64,000 nt of DNA from an uncultured Bacteroidia bacterium (GTDB lineage: Bacteria; Bacteroidota; Bacteroidia; Bacteroidales; Prolixibacteraceae): NCBI GenBank assembly GCA_903905505.1, contig CAIVGL010000004.1, positions 1-64,000 on the forward strand, given 5' to 3'. Numbering within the stretch: position 1 is the first letter of the stretch; the number at the start of each line of letters is the position of its first letter. Below the pieces are notes generated by a model. It searched no databases. It was not told where the DNA came from and saw only the letters and a program-made list of their open reading frames with translations. The position numbers and the translations under genes were made by a program. This document shows positions 9,233-19,932 of this stretch, piece by piece.

Positions 9233-12200
9233 TTAATCCAATGTCTTAGCAACAGAAACCTGCTCGAATGCTTCAATGAAATCACCTTCTTGAAGATCGT
9301 TGTATCCTCTGATATTCAAACCGCATTCGTACCCTTTGGCAACCTCTTTAGCATCATCTTTAAATCGTTTTAAAGACTCAAGATCACCTGTATAGACTAC
9401 GATACCGTCTCTAATAAGACGAACTTTCGAGTTGCGGATAATTTTTCCATCACGAACAATACAACCTGCAATAGTTCCAACCTTAGTAATGCTAAAGACG
9501 TTAAGGATCTCTGCTGTTCCTTTGATCTCTTCTTTGATCTCAGGCGCTAACATTCCTTCCATTGCTGATTTAACTTCATTTATTGCATCGTAGATGATAG
9601 AATAAAGTCGAATATCAATCTCTTCCTTCTCGGCAAGTTTGCGTGCACTCATTGAAGGCCTCACTTGGAAACCAACGATAATCGCATTTGATGCTGAAGC
9701 AAGCATAATATCTGATTCGGTAATTTGTCCTACCGCTTTATGAATCACATTAACCTGAATTTCTCCAACCGATAGTTTGATTAACGCATCAGCCAAGGCT
9801 TCAATTGATCCGTCAACATCACCCTTGACAATAATATTTAACTCTTGGAAGTTGCCAATTGCAATTCGTCGTCCAATCTCATCGAGAGTAATATGTTTTT
9901 GTGTCCGAAGACCTTGTTCGCGTTGAAGTTGTTCACGTTTATTGGCAATCATACGGGCCTCGCGCTCGCCTTCCATCACGTTGAACTTATCACCTGCCTG
10001 TGGTGCTCCATTCAATCCTAAGATTAAAACAGGTTCCGCAGGCCCTACTTCTTCTACACGCTGATTTCGTTCGTTGAACATCGCCTTCACGTGACCAAAA
10101 TGAGGTCCTGCAAGGATAACATCTCCAACTTTAAGTGTTCCATTTTGAACAAGAATGGTGGCTACATAACCTCTACCCTTATCTAATGAAGACTCAATAA
10201 CAGAACCAACGGCACGTTTATTTGGATTTGCTTTTAGCTCTAACATATCAGCTTCAAGCAATACTTTTTCTAATAAATCTTTAACCCCTAATCCGCTCTT
10301 AGCCGATAAGTCTTGAGACTGGTATTTTCCACCCCAATCTTCAACTAAGAAATTCATTGTGGCAAGCTGCTGTTTAATTTTCTCTGCATCAGCGGCTGGC
10401 TTATCCACCTTATTTATAGCGAATATAATCGGAACACCAGCAGCAGTCGCATGGTTGATCGCCTCTTTTGTTTGCGGCATCACGTCGTCGTCAGCCGCAA
10501 CGATAATAATAACAATGTCAGTAACCTGAGCACCACGTGCACGCATCGCAGTAAACGCTTCGTGACCTGGTGTGTCCAAGAAGGTAATCTTACGACCATT
10601 CTCAAGGGTTACATTATAGGCCCCAATATGTTGTGTAATACCTCCTGCTTCACCCGCAATAACATTTGCCTTACGGATATAATCGAGTAATGAGGTTTTA
10701 CCATGATCGACGTGACCCATCACCGTAACAATAGGAGGTCGAGACATTAGATCATCTTCTAAATCCTGCTCTTCAACAATCGCTTCTTGAACTTCAACGG
10801 AAATAAATTCTACCTTAAAGCCAAATTCATCAGCCACAACAGCCATGGTCTCGGCATCAAGTCGTTGATTGATAGAAACGAAAAGACCTAGCGACATACA
10901 AGTCGCAATAATCTTCGTTGGAGGCACATCCATCATGGATGCTAACTCGTTAACAGAGACAAACTCTGTAACCTTGATAATACTTTTATCTATCTCATCC
11001 TGAGCGCTCTGCTCGGCTAATTTCTCACTAAATGCAACTCGTTTATCACGACGATATTTCGAACCTTTTGTCTTCTGACCTTTAGTGGTCAAACGAGCTA
11101 AAGTCTCTTTGATTTGTTTTTGTACATCCTCCTCTTTAACCTCTTGTTTAACAGGAGATTTTTTCTTGACAACCAAAGAGATTTTTTTCTTCAGCTTATC
11201 CGATTTCTCACCCTTATTCTCAAGAGTAGATTCAGGCTTTTTCTCTGCTGGTAAGTCAACACGTTCCTTTATCTCGTTTGGAACGCGTTTCCGTTTTTTC
11301 TTATTGCGAAGTTGATTCTCATCAACACGAATTGGTTTTTTCTTCTCTTCAACTGGAAGGTCTATTCTTCCGACTACCGTTGGCCCAGTTAATTTCTTGC
11401 GATCTAACTTAAATATCTCATCTTGGTTTTCTATTCCTTCAACAGCTGCATCATCTGCAAGGGCTGCTTTAGGTTGAACGACCTCGGCTTTTTCTGTACT
11501 ATCTTGTTCTTCAGACTTTTGGGCAACTTCCTTTGTCTTAACAATTTCTGTCGTAGGTTTTTCCGTCGTACGAGGAGGATTAAGATCAATCTTACCGACA
11601 ACCTTAACATTATTCTCGATCTGAGACTGATTAGACATCATCTCAGGCTTAGAAGCTTCCTTTATCTTAACGGTGTCAACAGGCTCTATTGATTCGGTTT
11701 GAACTTTCGATTTAGACTCTTTGGTCTCTGCTGGCACATCTGGTTTTTTCGGCGAAACAACTTCTGCAGTTGACGCTTTAACTTTCGGTTTTACACCAAG
11801 ATCAACCTTGCCAACAACGGTAATTTGTGGTCTCTCATCGCTTCCCGCGGCTGCGGCTGCAGATGGTTTAAAAATTTCTTGAGTCGGTGGTACTGAAGGA
11901 TTCGTATCGGAAGCTGGCTTAACAATGGTCTGGCCAGCATGTTTGTCGTCTTTATAATGGGGAAGACTATGGTCTTTTATTATAATTGAGTCATCATCGG
12001 CCTCAGCATCGTCGGCCTCTTTTTTTGAAGCAGGAACATCTGAAATTGAAACGGCCTCATTTTTAGCATAGTGATGACGAAGATTAAGCTTATCAGCTTC
12101 TGCCTTAGCTTCATGATCTTTTCGGAATTGCTTCTCGAGAAGTTCATGCATATCAGCTTCAATTTTTGTATTTGGATCACTCGAGATTTTATAGCCCTGT

Positions 12201-12289
12201 TTCTGCAGGAAATCTACTAATGTAGTGATTCCCACGTTCAGCTCACGTGCTATCTTACTCAATCTTGATCCTTTGTCCCCTGTAATCAT
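9233..12289 (-). CDS. infB: Translation initiation factor IF-2
   Basis: VTVMGHVDHGKTSLLDYIRK G-domain, long charged N-terminus, location downstream of nusA. Confidence 0.98.
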   Translation of the reverse strand: MITGDKGSRLSKIARELNVGITTLVDFLQKQGYKISSDPNTKIEADMHELLEKQFRKDHEAKAEADKLNLRHHYAKNEAVSISDVPASKKEADDAEADDDSIIIKDHSLPHYKDDKHAGQTIVKPASDTNPSVPPTQEIFKPSAAAAAGSDERPQITVVGKVDLGVKPKVKASTAEVVSPKKPDVPAETKESKSKVQTESIEPVDTVKIKEASKPEMMSNQSQIENNVKVVGKIDLNPPRTTEKPTTEIVKTKEVAQKSEEQDSTEKAEVVQPKAALADDAAVEGIENQDEIFKLDRKKLTGPTVVGRIDLPVEEKKKPIRVDENQLRNKKKRKRVPNEIKERVDLPAEKKPESTLENKGEKSDKLKKKISLVVKKKSPVKQEVKEEDVQKQIKETLARLTTKGQKTKGSKYRRDKRVAFSEKLAEQSAQDEIDKSIIKVTEFVSVNELASMMDVPPTKIIATCMSLGLFVSINQRLDAETMAVVADEFGFKVEFISVEVQEAIVEEQDLEDDLMSRPPIVTVMGHVDHGKTSLLDYIRKANVIAGEAGGITQHIGAYNVTLENGRKITFLDTPGHEAFTAMRARGAQVTDIVIIIVAADDDVMPQTKEAINHATAAGVPIIFAINKVDKPAADAEKIKQQLATMNFLVEDWGGKYQSQDLSAKSGLGVKDLLEKVLLEADMLELKANPNKRAVGSVIESSLDKGRGYVATILVQNGTLKVGDVILAGPHFGHVKAMFNERNQRVEEVGPAEPVLILGLNGAPQAGDKFNVMEGEREARMIANKREQLQREQGLRTQKHITLDEIGRRIAIGNFQELNIIVKGDVDGSIEALADALIKLSVGEIQVNVIHKAVGQITESDIMLASASNAIIVGFQVRPSMSARKLAEKEEIDIRLYSIIYDAINEVKSAMEGMLAPEIKEEIKGTAEILNVFSITKVGTIAGCIVRDGKIIRNSKVRLIRDGIVVYTGDLESLKRFKDDAKEVAKGYECGLNIRGYNDLQEGDFIEAFEQVSVAKTLD

Positions 12290-12350
12290 ATCTTCCCAAA
12301 CAATTAATTATGCTATTTAGCTAAGCCAAGTTTAACGCTTTAAGCAAGAA

Positions 12351-13589
12351 TTATTCAAACTCTGCTTTAAATATGCGCAAGACTTCATCAATAGTCTCTT
12401 CTTCTAAATCAGTACGCTTAATAAGATCTTCACGCGATAAGCCCAAAACATTCTTCGCGGTATCACATCCAATCGCCTTTAATTCATCAATGATCCATCC
12501 TTCAATCTCATCAGAGAATTCATCAAGACTAACATCTTCTTCATCAACGGTATCGCGATCTCTGTAAACGTCAATATCGTAACCTGTAAGTTGACTAGCT
12601 AACTTAATATTAAGACCTCCCTTGCCAATCGCTAAAGAGACTTCTTCAGGCTTAAGAAAAACTTCTGCGCGATTTTCATTGGCAAAAAGTTTAATTGAAG
12701 AGATCTTAGCTGGGTTTAATGCCCGCTGGATATATAATTGTAAGTTGCTGGTATAATTGATGATGTCAATATTTTCATTGCGCAATTCACGAACGATGCC
12801 ATGAATACGTGAACCTTTCATCCCAACGCAAGCACCAACTGGATCCACACGCTCATCGTATGATTCCACGGCCACTTTTGCTCTTTCACCTGGTATGCGC
12901 ACAATATTTTTAATGGTTATCAAACCATCGAAGATCTCAGGAACCTCAAGTTCAAACAGACGCTCAAGGAAAACTGAAGATGTTCGAGACAAGATGATGT
13001 ATGGACTATTATTTCTCATCTCAACCCGAATAATAACTGCCCTAACGGCATCTCCTTTACGGAAAAAGTCGGTAGGAATCTGCTCAACTTTAGGAAGCAA
13101 AAGTTCATTGCCCTCATCGTCAAGTAGAAGCAATTCACGTTTCCAGATCTGATAAACTTCTCCGGTAACGATCTCGCCAATCTTATTTTTATATTTTGTA
13201 TAAACGTTGTCCTTCTCTAGTTCAAGAATACGAGTTGCCAAATTCTGTCTTAAATTCAGAATTGCTCTTCTGCCAAAGTCTGAAAATTTCACCTCATCGG
13301 TTACCTCTTCTCCGACTTCATAATCATCGCCAATCTTTTTAGCTTGTTCAAGCGTAATTTGAAGGTTGGCATCGGTAAATTCATCATCTGCGACAACTGT
13401 TCTATTGCGCCAAATTTCAAAATCACCCTTGTCAGGATTAATGATCACGTCGAAATTCTCGTCTGTACCAAACTGTTTTTGAAGAACACTACGGAAAGAA
13501 TCTTCAAGCACACTCATCATGGTGGCTCTGTCGATACTTTTAAGATCTTTAAATTCCGAAAACGTGTCAATCAAGTTCAGGTTATCCAT
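12351..13589 (-). CDS. nusA: Transcription termination/antitermination protein NusA
   Basis: S1/KH domain organisation, DPVGACVGMKGSRIHGIVRELRNENIDI; between rimP and infB. Confidence 0.98.
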   Translation of the reverse strand: MDNLNLIDTFSEFKDLKSIDRATMMSVLEDSFRSVLQKQFGTDENFDVIINPDKGDFEIWRNRTVVADDEFTDANLQITLEQAKKIGDDYEVGEEVTDEVKFSDFGRRAILNLRQNLATRILELEKDNVYTKYKNKIGEIVTGEVYQIWKRELLLLDDEGNELLLPKVEQIPTDFFRKGDAVRAVIIRVEMRNNSPYIILSRTSSVFLERLFELEVPEIFDGLITIKNIVRIPGERAKVAVESYDERVDPVGACVGMKGSRIHGIVRELRNENIDIINYTSNLQLYIQRALNPAKISSIKLFANENRAEVFLKPEEVSLAIGKGGLNIKLASQLTGYDIDVYRDRDTVDEEDVSLDEFSDEIEGWIIDELKAIGCDTAKNVLGLSREDLIKRTDLEEETIDEVLRIFKAEFE

Positions 13590-13604
13590 ATCTTCAGGAT
13601 TTTA

Positions 13605-14060
13605 TTAAAAAGAAATTACTATTTTAACTGTCTTAATTTGATCAAAAGAATACGCTAACGCCTTAGTTACAATAACTTTTTTGCCGTCAACCTTCTCTTT
13701 TGTTGCTACTTCTAATTCAAAACCTGCCTCGTCAGCCGATTTTAATACGCCCGTTACCTTTTCTCCGCCATTTGTCACCACCTCAACTTCACGACCGATA
13801 TTTTTGAGGTATTGACGAACCACCTTAAAAGGTAAAGAGAGTCCTGGTGATGATACTTCTAAGGAAAAATCATCCGATTCACGATCTAGGCTCCCTTCGA
13901 TATGACGTGATATTGTCACACATTCGCCCACACTTACTCCAACATTACTATCAACGTATACAGAAATTGCATTCGCTGAACTCACAGTAACCTCTACAAT
14001 AAACAGATCCTCTGACATTGCTTCCAACGCAAGAGACTGAACCTTTTCTTTAGTTATCAT
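13605..14060 (-). CDS. rimP: Ribosome maturation factor RimP
   Basis: LEVSSPGLSLPFKVVRQYLKNIGREVEV motif; operon position upstream of nusA; start chosen at internal MITKEKVQ. Confidence 0.93.
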   Translation of the reverse strand: MITKEKVQSLALEAMSEDLFIVEVTVSSANAISVYVDSNVGVSVGECVTISRHIEGSLDRESDDFSLEVSSPGLSLPFKVVRQYLKNIGREVEVVTNGGEKVTGVLKSADEAGFELEVATKEKVDGKKVIVTKALAYSFDQIKTVKIVISF

Positions 14061-14120
14061 TTTTACTATCAATAAAATAGGGGACCTTCCGTCCCCTAAT
14101 CCTTCGATTATTCTCCGCAA

Positions 14121-14152
14121 CAAAAGTAAACATTTTGTGTGGAAAAAACAAA
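14121..14152 (-). promoter_or_regulatory. Putative Bacteroidetes sigma promoter for rimP-nusA-infB
   Basis: On minus strand TTTG-N20-TACTTTTG, matching the TTG/TAnnTTTG consensus, about 60 nt upstream of the rimP start. Confidence 0.6.
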
Positions 14153-14196
14153 TTTTACCCTCTTGTAATTTGAATATGAATTTTTAAATGAGATAG

Positions 14197-15519
14197 TTGA
14201 GATCAATCAAGAGTATTAAAGGAGAACATTTGTTAAATTTGAACCATAAATTCATAAAGCATCCTAAGTTGAAAAACTCAATTAATAAGATCATTAATGA
14301 TCCGGTTTGGGGATTCATCGAACTAGATTCAGACCTCCACATTAAACTTATCGAACACCCTTACTTCCAAAGACTTAGGCGCATTAAGCAACTGGGGTTA
14401 TCCTCCTTGGTTTATCCAGGTGCTAATCACACCCGATTTGAACATGCCATAGGAACGATGTACCTAGTCAGAGCAGCGGTGTCTGTGCTAAGGAATAAAG
14501 GCAACAAAATCACTCCAGAAGAGGAGGAAGGGGTAATGGCAGCCTTATTATTGCACGATATTGGTCATGGCCCATTTTCACATGCCCTCGAACAAAGCAT
14601 TGTGCAAGGGGTATCGCACGAAGAACTTTCACTTATTTACATGAATGAGTTAAATCAGGAGATGAATGGAAGGCTCTCCCTTGCCATTGAGATTTTCCTA
14701 AACAAACACCCAAAAAAGTTCTTACATCACCTTGTGAGCAGTCAGCTTGATATGGATCGGCTTGATTTTCTAAAGCGCGACAGTTTTTATACCGGCGTTT
14801 CGGAAGGGGTAGTATCCTCTGAACGAATCATAAAAATGCTGAATATTAAAAACGATCAACTAGTTGTTGAAGTAAAAGGGATCTATTCGGTTGAGAAATT
14901 CCTCATTGCCAGACGACTAATGTATTGGCAAGTTTATCTGCATAAAACAGTAATCTCGGCTGATTCTATGATGATAAAGCTATTACAACGAGCAACAGAA
15001 CTAGTAGCGCTGGGTCATCCCGTTAATGCCACTGGTCACCTCACCCTATTTTTAAACAAAACAATCCAAGCAAAGGATTTTAGATCGACAGATTCAGAAA
15101 CAAGAAAAGCAGCGTTAACAACATTTGCCTATCTCGATGATACCGACGTTATATTCACGGTAAAGGGATGGATGGAGCATCCAGACCCCATATTATCGAC
15201 CTTATCCAAAGGACTTATCAACAGAAAGTTATTAAAAATAAAATTATCAGCCGCTCCATTCAAGGAGTCCAAACTAAGGCTCCTCAAAAATGCGGCAAGG
15301 GAAAAGTTCAACCTTGACAATCAGGAAGTTGAATTTCTTGTTGTGAATGGTGAAATAACCAATAGTGCCTATGATGCAGAAGCTGGAAGCATTCAAATAC
15401 TCTCGAAAAACGGGAAATTAAAAGACATAAAAGAGGCCTCAGACATTAATTTAGAGGGACTTACAAAGATCGTACGGAAACATTTCGTGTGTTATCCGGC
15501 AGAAATCCAAACAAGGTAA
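14197..15519 (+). CDS. HD domain phosphohydrolase (dNTPase-like)
   Basis: RLRRIKQLG...FEHAIGTMYL and LLHDIGHGPFSHALE HD motif. Start position uncertain (TTG). Confidence 0.9.
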   Translation: MRSIKSIKGEHLLNLNHKFIKHPKLKNSINKIINDPVWGFIELDSDLHIKLIEHPYFQRLRRIKQLGLSSLVYPGANHTRFEHAIGTMYLVRAAVSVLRNKGNKITPEEEEGVMAALLLHDIGHGPFSHALEQSIVQGVSHEELSLIYMNELNQEMNGRLSLAIEIFLNKHPKKFLHHLVSSQLDMDRLDFLKRDSFYTGVSEGVVSSERIIKMLNIKNDQLVVEVKGIYSVEKFLIARRLMYWQVYLHKTVISADSMMIKLLQRATELVALGHPVNATGHLTLFLNKTIQAKDFRSTDSETRKAALTTFAYLDDTDVIFTVKGWMEHPDPILSTLSKGLINRKLLKIKLSAAPFKESKLRLLKNAAREKFNLDNQEVEFLVVNGEITNSAYDAEAGSIQILSKNGKLKDIKEASDINLEGLTKIVRKHFVCYPAEIQTR

Positions 15520-15528
15520 ATATTTTAT

Positions 15529-15536
15529 TATTTTTG
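15529..15536 (+). promoter_or_regulatory. Putative -7 element upstream of lpxD operon
   Basis: TATTTTTG matches TAnnTTTG about 26 nt upstream of lpxD ATG. Confidence 0.45.
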
Positions 15537-15561
15537 CAGCGTAAATTTTAAAGACGAACGA

Positions 15562-16599
15562 ATGGAGTTTTCGGCAAAAGATATTGCAGCCCTGATAAAC
15601 GGAACTGTTGAAGGGGATGGCAATGTTAAGGTTAGTAGCCTATCTAAAATTGACCAGCCAACACCAGGGACGATTACATTCCTCTCTAATCCTAACTACG
15701 CCAAATACATCTATACCACAACGGCTGCAATTGTCATTGTCAATCATGATTTCAAGGCCGAAGCAGAATTAAAATGCACCTTGATACGCGTGGCCGATGC
15801 CTATGCTGCATTAGCTAAGCTTCTTGATTTTTACGTGAAATCAAAGCCGCAGAAAGTGGGCATCGAGCAACCGAGTTTTATTCATGCATCTGCCACACTA
15901 GGAACGAATGTTTATGTTGGCGCATTTGCATACATAGGGGAGAACGTTAAAATAGGAAACAACGTCAAAATATATCCACATTCTTATATCGGGGATCAGG
16001 TAAACATCGGGGATAACACCATAATCTATTCTGGAGTTAACATCTATTACGACTGTGTTTTAGGGACAAATAATATCATTCATTCAGGTGCAGTCATTGG
16101 AGCTGATGGATTTGGATTTGCTCCGAATCCAGGGGCTGCCTATTCGAAAATAGAACAAATAGGAAATGTGATCATTGAAGACAATGTTGAAGTTGGTGCG
16201 AACACCACGATCGACCGTGCCACAATGGGATCGACCATTGTCCGCAGCGGCGTTAAGCTTGACAATCTAATCCAGATCGCACATAACGATGAGATTGGAG
16301 CCAATACGGTTATGGCTGCACAATCTGGAGTTGCAGGATCAACGATTGTTGGAGAAAATTGCATTTTCGGAGGTCAAACAGCCGTATCAGGTCACATCAC
16401 GGTTGGCGCAGGTTCTAAAATCGGACCAAAATCAGGAGTTATCTCCTCCCTAAAAGAAAACTCTGTTGTTTTAGGTACTCCAGCAATGGATTTTAAAGCG
16501 ACAATGAAATCATATGCTGTATTTCGCAACTTACCGCAGTTACGCGATGATTTGATTGAACTACAGAAAAAAATAAAATCACTAGAAAACAACGAGTAA
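15562..16599 (+). CDS. lpxD: UDP-3-O-(3-hydroxymyristoyl)glucosamine N-acyltransferase
   Basis: Left-handed beta-helix hexapeptide repeats; [15 protein letters not shown]; adjacent lpxC/fabZ and lpxA. Confidence 0.97.
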   Translation: MEFSAKDIAALINGTVEGDGNVKVSSLSKIDQPTPGTITFLSNPNYAKYIYTTTAAIVIVNHDFKAEAELKCTLIRVADAYAALAKLLDFYVKSKPQKVGIEQPSFIHASATLGTNVYVGAFAYIGENVKIGNNVKIYPHSYIGDQVNIGDNTIIYSGVNIYYDCVLGTNNIIHSGAVIGADGFGFAPNPGAAYSKIEQIGNVIIEDNVEVGANTTIDRATMGSTIVRSGVKLDNLIQIAHNDEIGANTVMAAQSGVAGSTIVGENCIFGGQTAVSGHITVGAGSKIGPKSGVISSLKENSVVLGTPAMDFKATMKSYAVFRNLPQLRDDLIELQKKIKSLENNE

Positions 16600-16616
16600 A
16601 AAGTAAAATTCGCTCA

Positions 16617-18014
16617 ATGACAAGCACAAAACAAAATACTATCTGCAACGAGGTTTCAATCTCAGGAAAAGGTCTTCATACTGGTATCGAAGTTACCCTA
16701 ACATTTAAACCTGCGCCAGAAGACTTTGGATTTAAATTTCAAAGGATTGACTTAGAAGGTCATCCTATAATTGAAGCTAATGTATCGAAAGTAAAAGGGA
16801 CTTCAAGAGGCACAGTCCTTCAAGATGGCGACCTATCAATCAGCACAATCGAACACGTGATGGCAGCCTTAATAGGAAGCGACATCGACAATGTGTTGAT
16901 GGAGTTAAATGGCCCTGAAGCTCCAATCTTAGATGGAAGTGCTACCCCATTTATGAAACTGTTAAAAACTGCCGGACTACAAGCACAAGAAGCTGAGCGG
17001 GAGTATTTCGAAATCAAAAAGAAAATCGTTTATCGCAATGAAGAAACAGGAAGCGAGATCATCGCCTATCCTGATGATGATTTCAGCATCGATGTGATGA
17101 TATCATACGACTCGGCAGTCTTGCACAATCAATATGCAACCTTTAACAGTACGACAAACTTTGAAACAGAGATTGCTCCTTGTCGAACATTTGTCTTTGT
17201 GCGTGAGTTGGAAAGCTTATTGAAAAACAACTTAGTTAAAGGTGGCGATGTCGACAATGCGATTGTGATCATGGATCAACCTATGTCGAATGAAGAGCTC
17301 AATAGAATAGCCGATCTTTTTAATCAAAAACACATTGAGGTTAACAACATTGGGATTTTAAATAATTTGACGTTGCATTTCGACAATGAGTGTGCGCGAC
17401 ATAAACTTCTCGATGTAATTGGCGATGTTGCCTTAATTGGCAAACGGATTAAAGGGCGTATTGTAGCGAAGAAACCTGGTCATGGCCCAAACACTGAATT
17501 TGCAAAACTCCTACAAAAAGAGTACTTAAAAGGGATTTCAGAGACATCTCCGCCAGATTACGATCCAAATCAGATTCCACTTTATGATGTCAATCAGATA
17601 AAAAAAATGTTGCCGCATCGTAATCCGTTCTTATTACTAGACAAAGTTTTAGGAAAAGGGGAAGACTTTATCATTGGAGTAAAAAACGTGACGATGAATG
17701 AACCATTCTTCGTTGGCCATTTTCCTGAAGAACCAGTGATGCCTGGGGTATTAATCATTGAGGCGATGGCGCAATGTGGAGGCGTATTTGTGATTAGCTC
17801 GCAGCCTGCCGATGGCGATTATTCAACCTATTTTATGACTATGGACAACATTAAATTTCGCAAGAAAGTTGTCCCAGGCGACACATTGGTGTTTAGATTA
17901 AAACTTATTGGGCCAATTCGTCGAGGCATTGCAAATATGAGAGCGGTGGCTTTTGTTGGAGACACAGTAGTCTGTGAAGGCGAATTTATGGCTATCATTG
18001 CAAAGACTAAATAA
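16617..18014 (+). CDS. lpxC/fabZ: Bifunctional LpxC deacetylase / FabZ dehydratase fusion
   Basis: N-terminal LpxC (SGKGLHTG, STIEHVMAAL) and C-terminal FabZ (LPHRNPFLLLDKV, VGHFPEEPVMPGVLIIEAMAQ), a known Bacteroidetes fusion. Confidence 0.97.
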   Translation: MTSTKQNTICNEVSISGKGLHTGIEVTLTFKPAPEDFGFKFQRIDLEGHPIIEANVSKVKGTSRGTVLQDGDLSISTIEHVMAALIGSDIDNVLMELNGPEAPILDGSATPFMKLLKTAGLQAQEAEREYFEIKKKIVYRNEETGSEIIAYPDDDFSIDVMISYDSAVLHNQYATFNSTTNFETEIAPCRTFVFVRELESLLKNNLVKGGDVDNAIVIMDQPMSNEELNRIADLFNQKHIEVNNIGILNNLTLHFDNECARHKLLDVIGDVALIGKRIKGRIVAKKPGHGPNTEFAKLLQKEYLKGISETSPPDYDPNQIPLYDVNQIKKMLPHRNPFLLLDKVLGKGEDFIIGVKNVTMNEPFFVGHFPEEPVMPGVLIIEAMAQCGGVFVISSQPADGDYSTYFMTMDNIKFRKKVVPGDTLVFRLKLIGPIRRGIANMRAVAFVGDTVVCEGEFMAIIAKTK

Positions 18015-18064
18015 TTTGATCTCAGATTTTTGGGGATTAGTAGTTTATTAAAAAAATCATAAGA

Positions 18065-18847
18065 ATGAATCAACCATTAGCAAATATTCATCCAACTGCA
18101 ATCATAGGCGTAGGGGTAGTTATCGAGCCCTTCGCTACGGTATCCAGTGATGTTGTAATTGGAGATGGGACACACATTGGTCCTACAGCTGTCATCCTTC
18201 CAGGAACAAGAATAGGAAAAAATTGCAAAATCCATTCAGGAGCAGTCATTGGAGGTGAACCGCAAGATTTAAAATTCAATGGCGAATACACCACTGTTGA
18301 AATTGGAGATAATACCACCATTCGGGAATGTGTAACCGTAAATAGGGGAACTATAGCACACGGAAAGACTGTAATTGGAAGCAATTGCCTAATTATGGCT
18401 TACGTACATGTTGCCCACGACTGTGTTGTTGGTGACCATGTAATCTTAGTTAACTCCGTAGCCTTGGCTGGCGAAGTAGTCGTTGATGATTATGCGATCA
18501 TTGGCGGTCATACAGGTATTCACCAGTTCTGCCATATTGGAAAACACGTTATGCTCTCTGGAGGATCACTAGTCCGCAAGGATGTTCCTCCGTATATCAA
18601 AGCAGGCCGTGAACCTTTATCTTATGCAGGAGTCAACTCGATAGGTTTAAGAAGAAGAGGATTTTCCAATGAGGTGATATGTCAGATTCAAGATATCTAT
18701 CGTATTATCTACCAAAAAGGATATAACAACACACAAGCGTTAGAAGTTATTGAAGCTGAGATGCAAGCTTCACGTGAGCGCGACGAGATATTATTATTCT
18801 TAAAAGACTCAAAACGAGGAATTATCAAAGGTTATTTCCCTGATTGA
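18065..18847 (+). CDS. lpxA: UDP-N-acetylglucosamine acyltransferase
   Basis: Hexapeptide repeats; HSGAVIGGEPQDLKF; Lipid A gene context. Confidence 0.97.
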   Translation: MNQPLANIHPTAIIGVGVVIEPFATVSSDVVIGDGTHIGPTAVILPGTRIGKNCKIHSGAVIGGEPQDLKFNGEYTTVEIGDNTTIRECVTVNRGTIAHGKTVIGSNCLIMAYVHVAHDCVVGDHVILVNSVALAGEVVVDDYAIIGGHTGIHQFCHIGKHVMLSGGSLVRKDVPPYIKAGREPLSYAGVNSIGLRRRGFSNEVICQIQDIYRIIYQKGYNNTQALEVIEAEMQASRERDEILLFLKDSKRGIIKGYFPD

Positions 18848-18861
18848 TTCTTACAAAGCAT

Positions 18862-18905
18862 AAAAGACAAAGGCAGATATCTTATGATATCTGCCTTTGT
18901 CTTTT
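18862..18905. terminator. Strong bidirectional terminator
   Basis: AAAAGACAAAGGCAGATATC-TTAT-GATATCTGCCTTTGTCTTTT: 20-bp perfect stem, 4-nt loop, between convergent genes. Confidence 0.9.
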
Positions 18906-18925
18906 GAACTAATCCCTTTTAACGA

Positions 18926-19921
18926 TTAGGAGTTTGTGTAGAACTGAAGAACCACAATAGTAGTCGCAACTAAAATCCAAGTAAATATCTCCTTAAGTAT
19001 CGGTCTGGAATCAGAAAGTAGGTATTGAGCAATAAAATAAGAGACGGGAATGGTAATCAATCCAATGATCTCGATACTAATGGAGATTAAAGCAAGTGCC
19101 GAGACAAGCAATAAGCCAAGTATCCAATAACAAATCACAAAATATTTTCTCGAACTAACTTTGATACGTTGATAAACATCGACCACGGAGAAGCATCCTA
19201 TCGTTGTCAAGATAGCCACTACAGCGGTCATCAACAAGAAATATGGATGGAAAAGATAGTCGTTATGAGGAATCCAAAGCATCTTAATCAGCTCTTTCCA
19301 CATCACCTCATGAGCGTTTTTCATAAAGGCATAGAACCACATAAACAGCCAAGGAACACCAAATCCCAAGACGGGGACAGCCAAAAGTCGCCAGTTATCA
19401 TTCTTCTGCAGAACAAAAATTGAGATCCATACTAGTGGAAAAAGGACCACCACAGGAAGGTAAAATAAGGTTGCAATAGCCATGAAAAAAGCGGCATTGT
19501 AGGTATAGGTGATCTCTGCCTTCTTATGAAATGTATCGAAAATAAAAAAGAGTGAAATAAGGACGAAAGTTGTAGCGATATGCACGGGAAGCAAGTTATG
19601 CAGCACGCCTAAAGAAGAGACTGTAATCAAGTAGATTATACCTGGAAGAAACGATCTTTTTCGAAGAAATAAGAACATCGACCCCAGCTGGGAGATAAAA
19701 AACGAATTGAGTATAACCAAACAAAATGCAATAAAGACCTGTAAAAAATCGGATTGCTTAAGGGCATCATAAACCAGATAATACAAAGGCATTGCACCAC
19801 TAGCCTGATGAAAATCCAAGAGCTCCGGCGACCTCAGACTACCCATCCAATACCCTAAGGCAATAAGAGGAATCAAAAGGGGACTTAATAGCGTATTACT
19901 TTTAAATATTCGTAATAGCAT
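18926..19921 (-). CDS. Polytopic membrane protein (DUF6427-like)
   Basis: About 10 hydrophobic segments; overall pattern resembles uncharacterised Bacteroidetes integral membrane family next to purD. Confidence 0.6.
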   Translation of the reverse strand: MLLRIFKSNTLLSPLLIPLIALGYWMGSLRSPELLDFHQASGAMPLYYLVYDALKQSDFLQVFIAFCLVILNSFFISQLGSMFLFLRKRSFLPGIIYLITVSSLGVLHNLLPVHIATTFVLISLFFIFDTFHKKAEITYTYNAAFFMAIATLFYLPVVVLFPLVWISIFVLQKNDNWRLLAVPVLGFGVPWLFMWFYAFMKNAHEVMWKELIKMLWIPHNDYLFHPYFLLMTAVVAILTTIGCFSVVDVYQRIKVSSRKYFVICYWILGLLLVSALALISISIEIIGLITIPVSYFIAQYLLSDSRPILKEIFTWILVATTIVVLQFYTNS

Positions 19922-19932
19922 AAAAAATATTT

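Noticed and set aside
10451-11692. Plus-strand ORFs antisense to infB
   Set aside because: Low-complexity Ser/Phe-rich translations opposite the charged IF-2 N-terminus; typical shadow ORFs.
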